Under the pieces are notes generated by a model. The model saw nothing but the letters and a program-made list of their open reading frames with translations, was not told the origin of the DNA and made no database searches. From positions 3,030,001 to 3,050,000 of the forward strand of contig CM069767.1 in the NCBI GenBank assembly GCA_036169595.1: a DNA stretch of 20,000 bases. The letters are read 5' to 3'. Source of the stretch: Dictyostelium firmibasis. Taxonomy: Eukaryota > Evosea > Eumycetozoa > Dictyosteliales > Dictyosteliaceae. Shown piece after piece: positions 19,843 to 20,000 of this stretch (position 1 is its first letter; the number at the start of each line of letters is the position of its first letter). The position numbers were made by a program, and so were the translations under genes.

Positions 19843-19846
19843 TTTA

Positions 19847-19919
19847 CGCCCAAAGGGGGGCTCGAACCCCCGACCACAAGGTTAAAAGCCTTGCGCTCTA
19901 CCGACTGAGCTATCTGGGC
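19847..19919 (-). tRNA. tRNA-Lys (anticodon UUU), no intron
   Basis: The 73-nt cloverleaf is complete. The acceptor GCCCAGA pairs with TTTGGGC (one G-U), and the discriminator is G. The D arm is GCTC/GAGC, the anticodon stem CAAGG/CCTTG encloses the loop CTTTTAA with anticodon TTT, the variable region is TGGTC, and the T arm is GGGGG/CCCCC around TTCGAGC. Internal A and B boxes are intact. It decodes AAA/AAG lysine codons in cytosolic translation. The CCA end is not encoded, as in eukaryotic nuclear genes. Confidence 0.98.
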
Positions 19920-19958
19920 ATTTTTGAAATATAAAAAATTAATACTAAAATAGGATAG

Positions 19959-20000
19959 TTTTTTTTATTGGTTTGGCTGTGTTCCTGGTCATACCACTAA
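19959..20000 (-). mobile_element. Possible 3' end of a TRE5-type non-LTR retrotransposon (cut by window edge)
   Basis: Read on the minus strand, sequence with more G/C (TGGTATGACCAGGAACACAG, then CCAAACCAAT) ends in eight A at 19959-19966. The body starts at 19967, leaving 47 bp to the tRNA 5' end at 19919. TRE5 elements of Dictyostelium are known to insert about 50 bp upstream of tRNA genes. Only 34 bp of the body are visible, so the family call rests on position, the oligo(A) end and composition. Confidence 0.35.

Overview
This window is nuclear DNA of a social amoeba, almost certainly Dictyostelium discoideum or a very close relative. It is extremely A/T-rich, with homopolymer T/A runs in every intergenic gap. 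Introns are short and A/T-rich with GTATGT or GTAAGT donors. Codons favour A/T in the third position, and proteins carry long Asn, Ser and Gln runs written as AAT/AAC, TCA and CAA repeats. No database was searched, so gene symbols are left empty where I do not truly recognise the gene.

Layout, left to right. 1-2112 (+) is the 3' part of a Ras guanine-nucleotide exchange factor whose DEP domain is split by a Ser/Asn-rich insert; one intron precedes its last exon. 2113-3439 is non-coding but holds two good C/D-box snoRNA candidates (about 2546-2626 and 2863-2965, both +). 3440-4053 (-) is a two-exon gene for a 94-residue protein with one membrane segment. 4657-5547 (-) and 12560-13798 (-) are two paralogues sharing a C-terminal alpha/beta domain that I cannot match to a known family. 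Between them lie a decayed gene copy (5973-6458) and two intact paralogues (6737-9607 and 9869-12496, both +) of a large ankyrin-like family. One of these carries an uninterrupted run of 87 AAT codons.

14147-17458 (-) is a six-exon gene for a 910-residue cell-surface protein: signal peptide, leucine-rich region, EGF, TIG-like domain, EGF, beta-rich domain, membrane anchor. It resembles the ComC-type adhesion/communication proteins of Dictyostelium. 17716-18291 (-) is a two-exon gene for a 139-residue single-pass membrane protein. 18687-19271 (-) encodes a GNAT-type N-acetyltransferase. The right end holds tRNA-Lys(UUU) at 19847-19919 (-), with a G/C-rich block just downstream and what looks like the oligo(A) end of another element 47 bp upstream of the tRNA. 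That is the spacing known for tRNA-targeted TRE retrotransposons in this species.

The genes do not form an operon or a single pathway. The most notable structure is the 4.6-13.8 kb cluster, where two poorly characterised families are interleaved and show duplication, decay, a likely gene-conversion tract and microsatellite growth side by side. The exon models for 3440-4053, 14147-17458 and 17716-18291 were built by hand from splice sites and reading-frame phase. They are internally consistent but not confirmed by transcripts.
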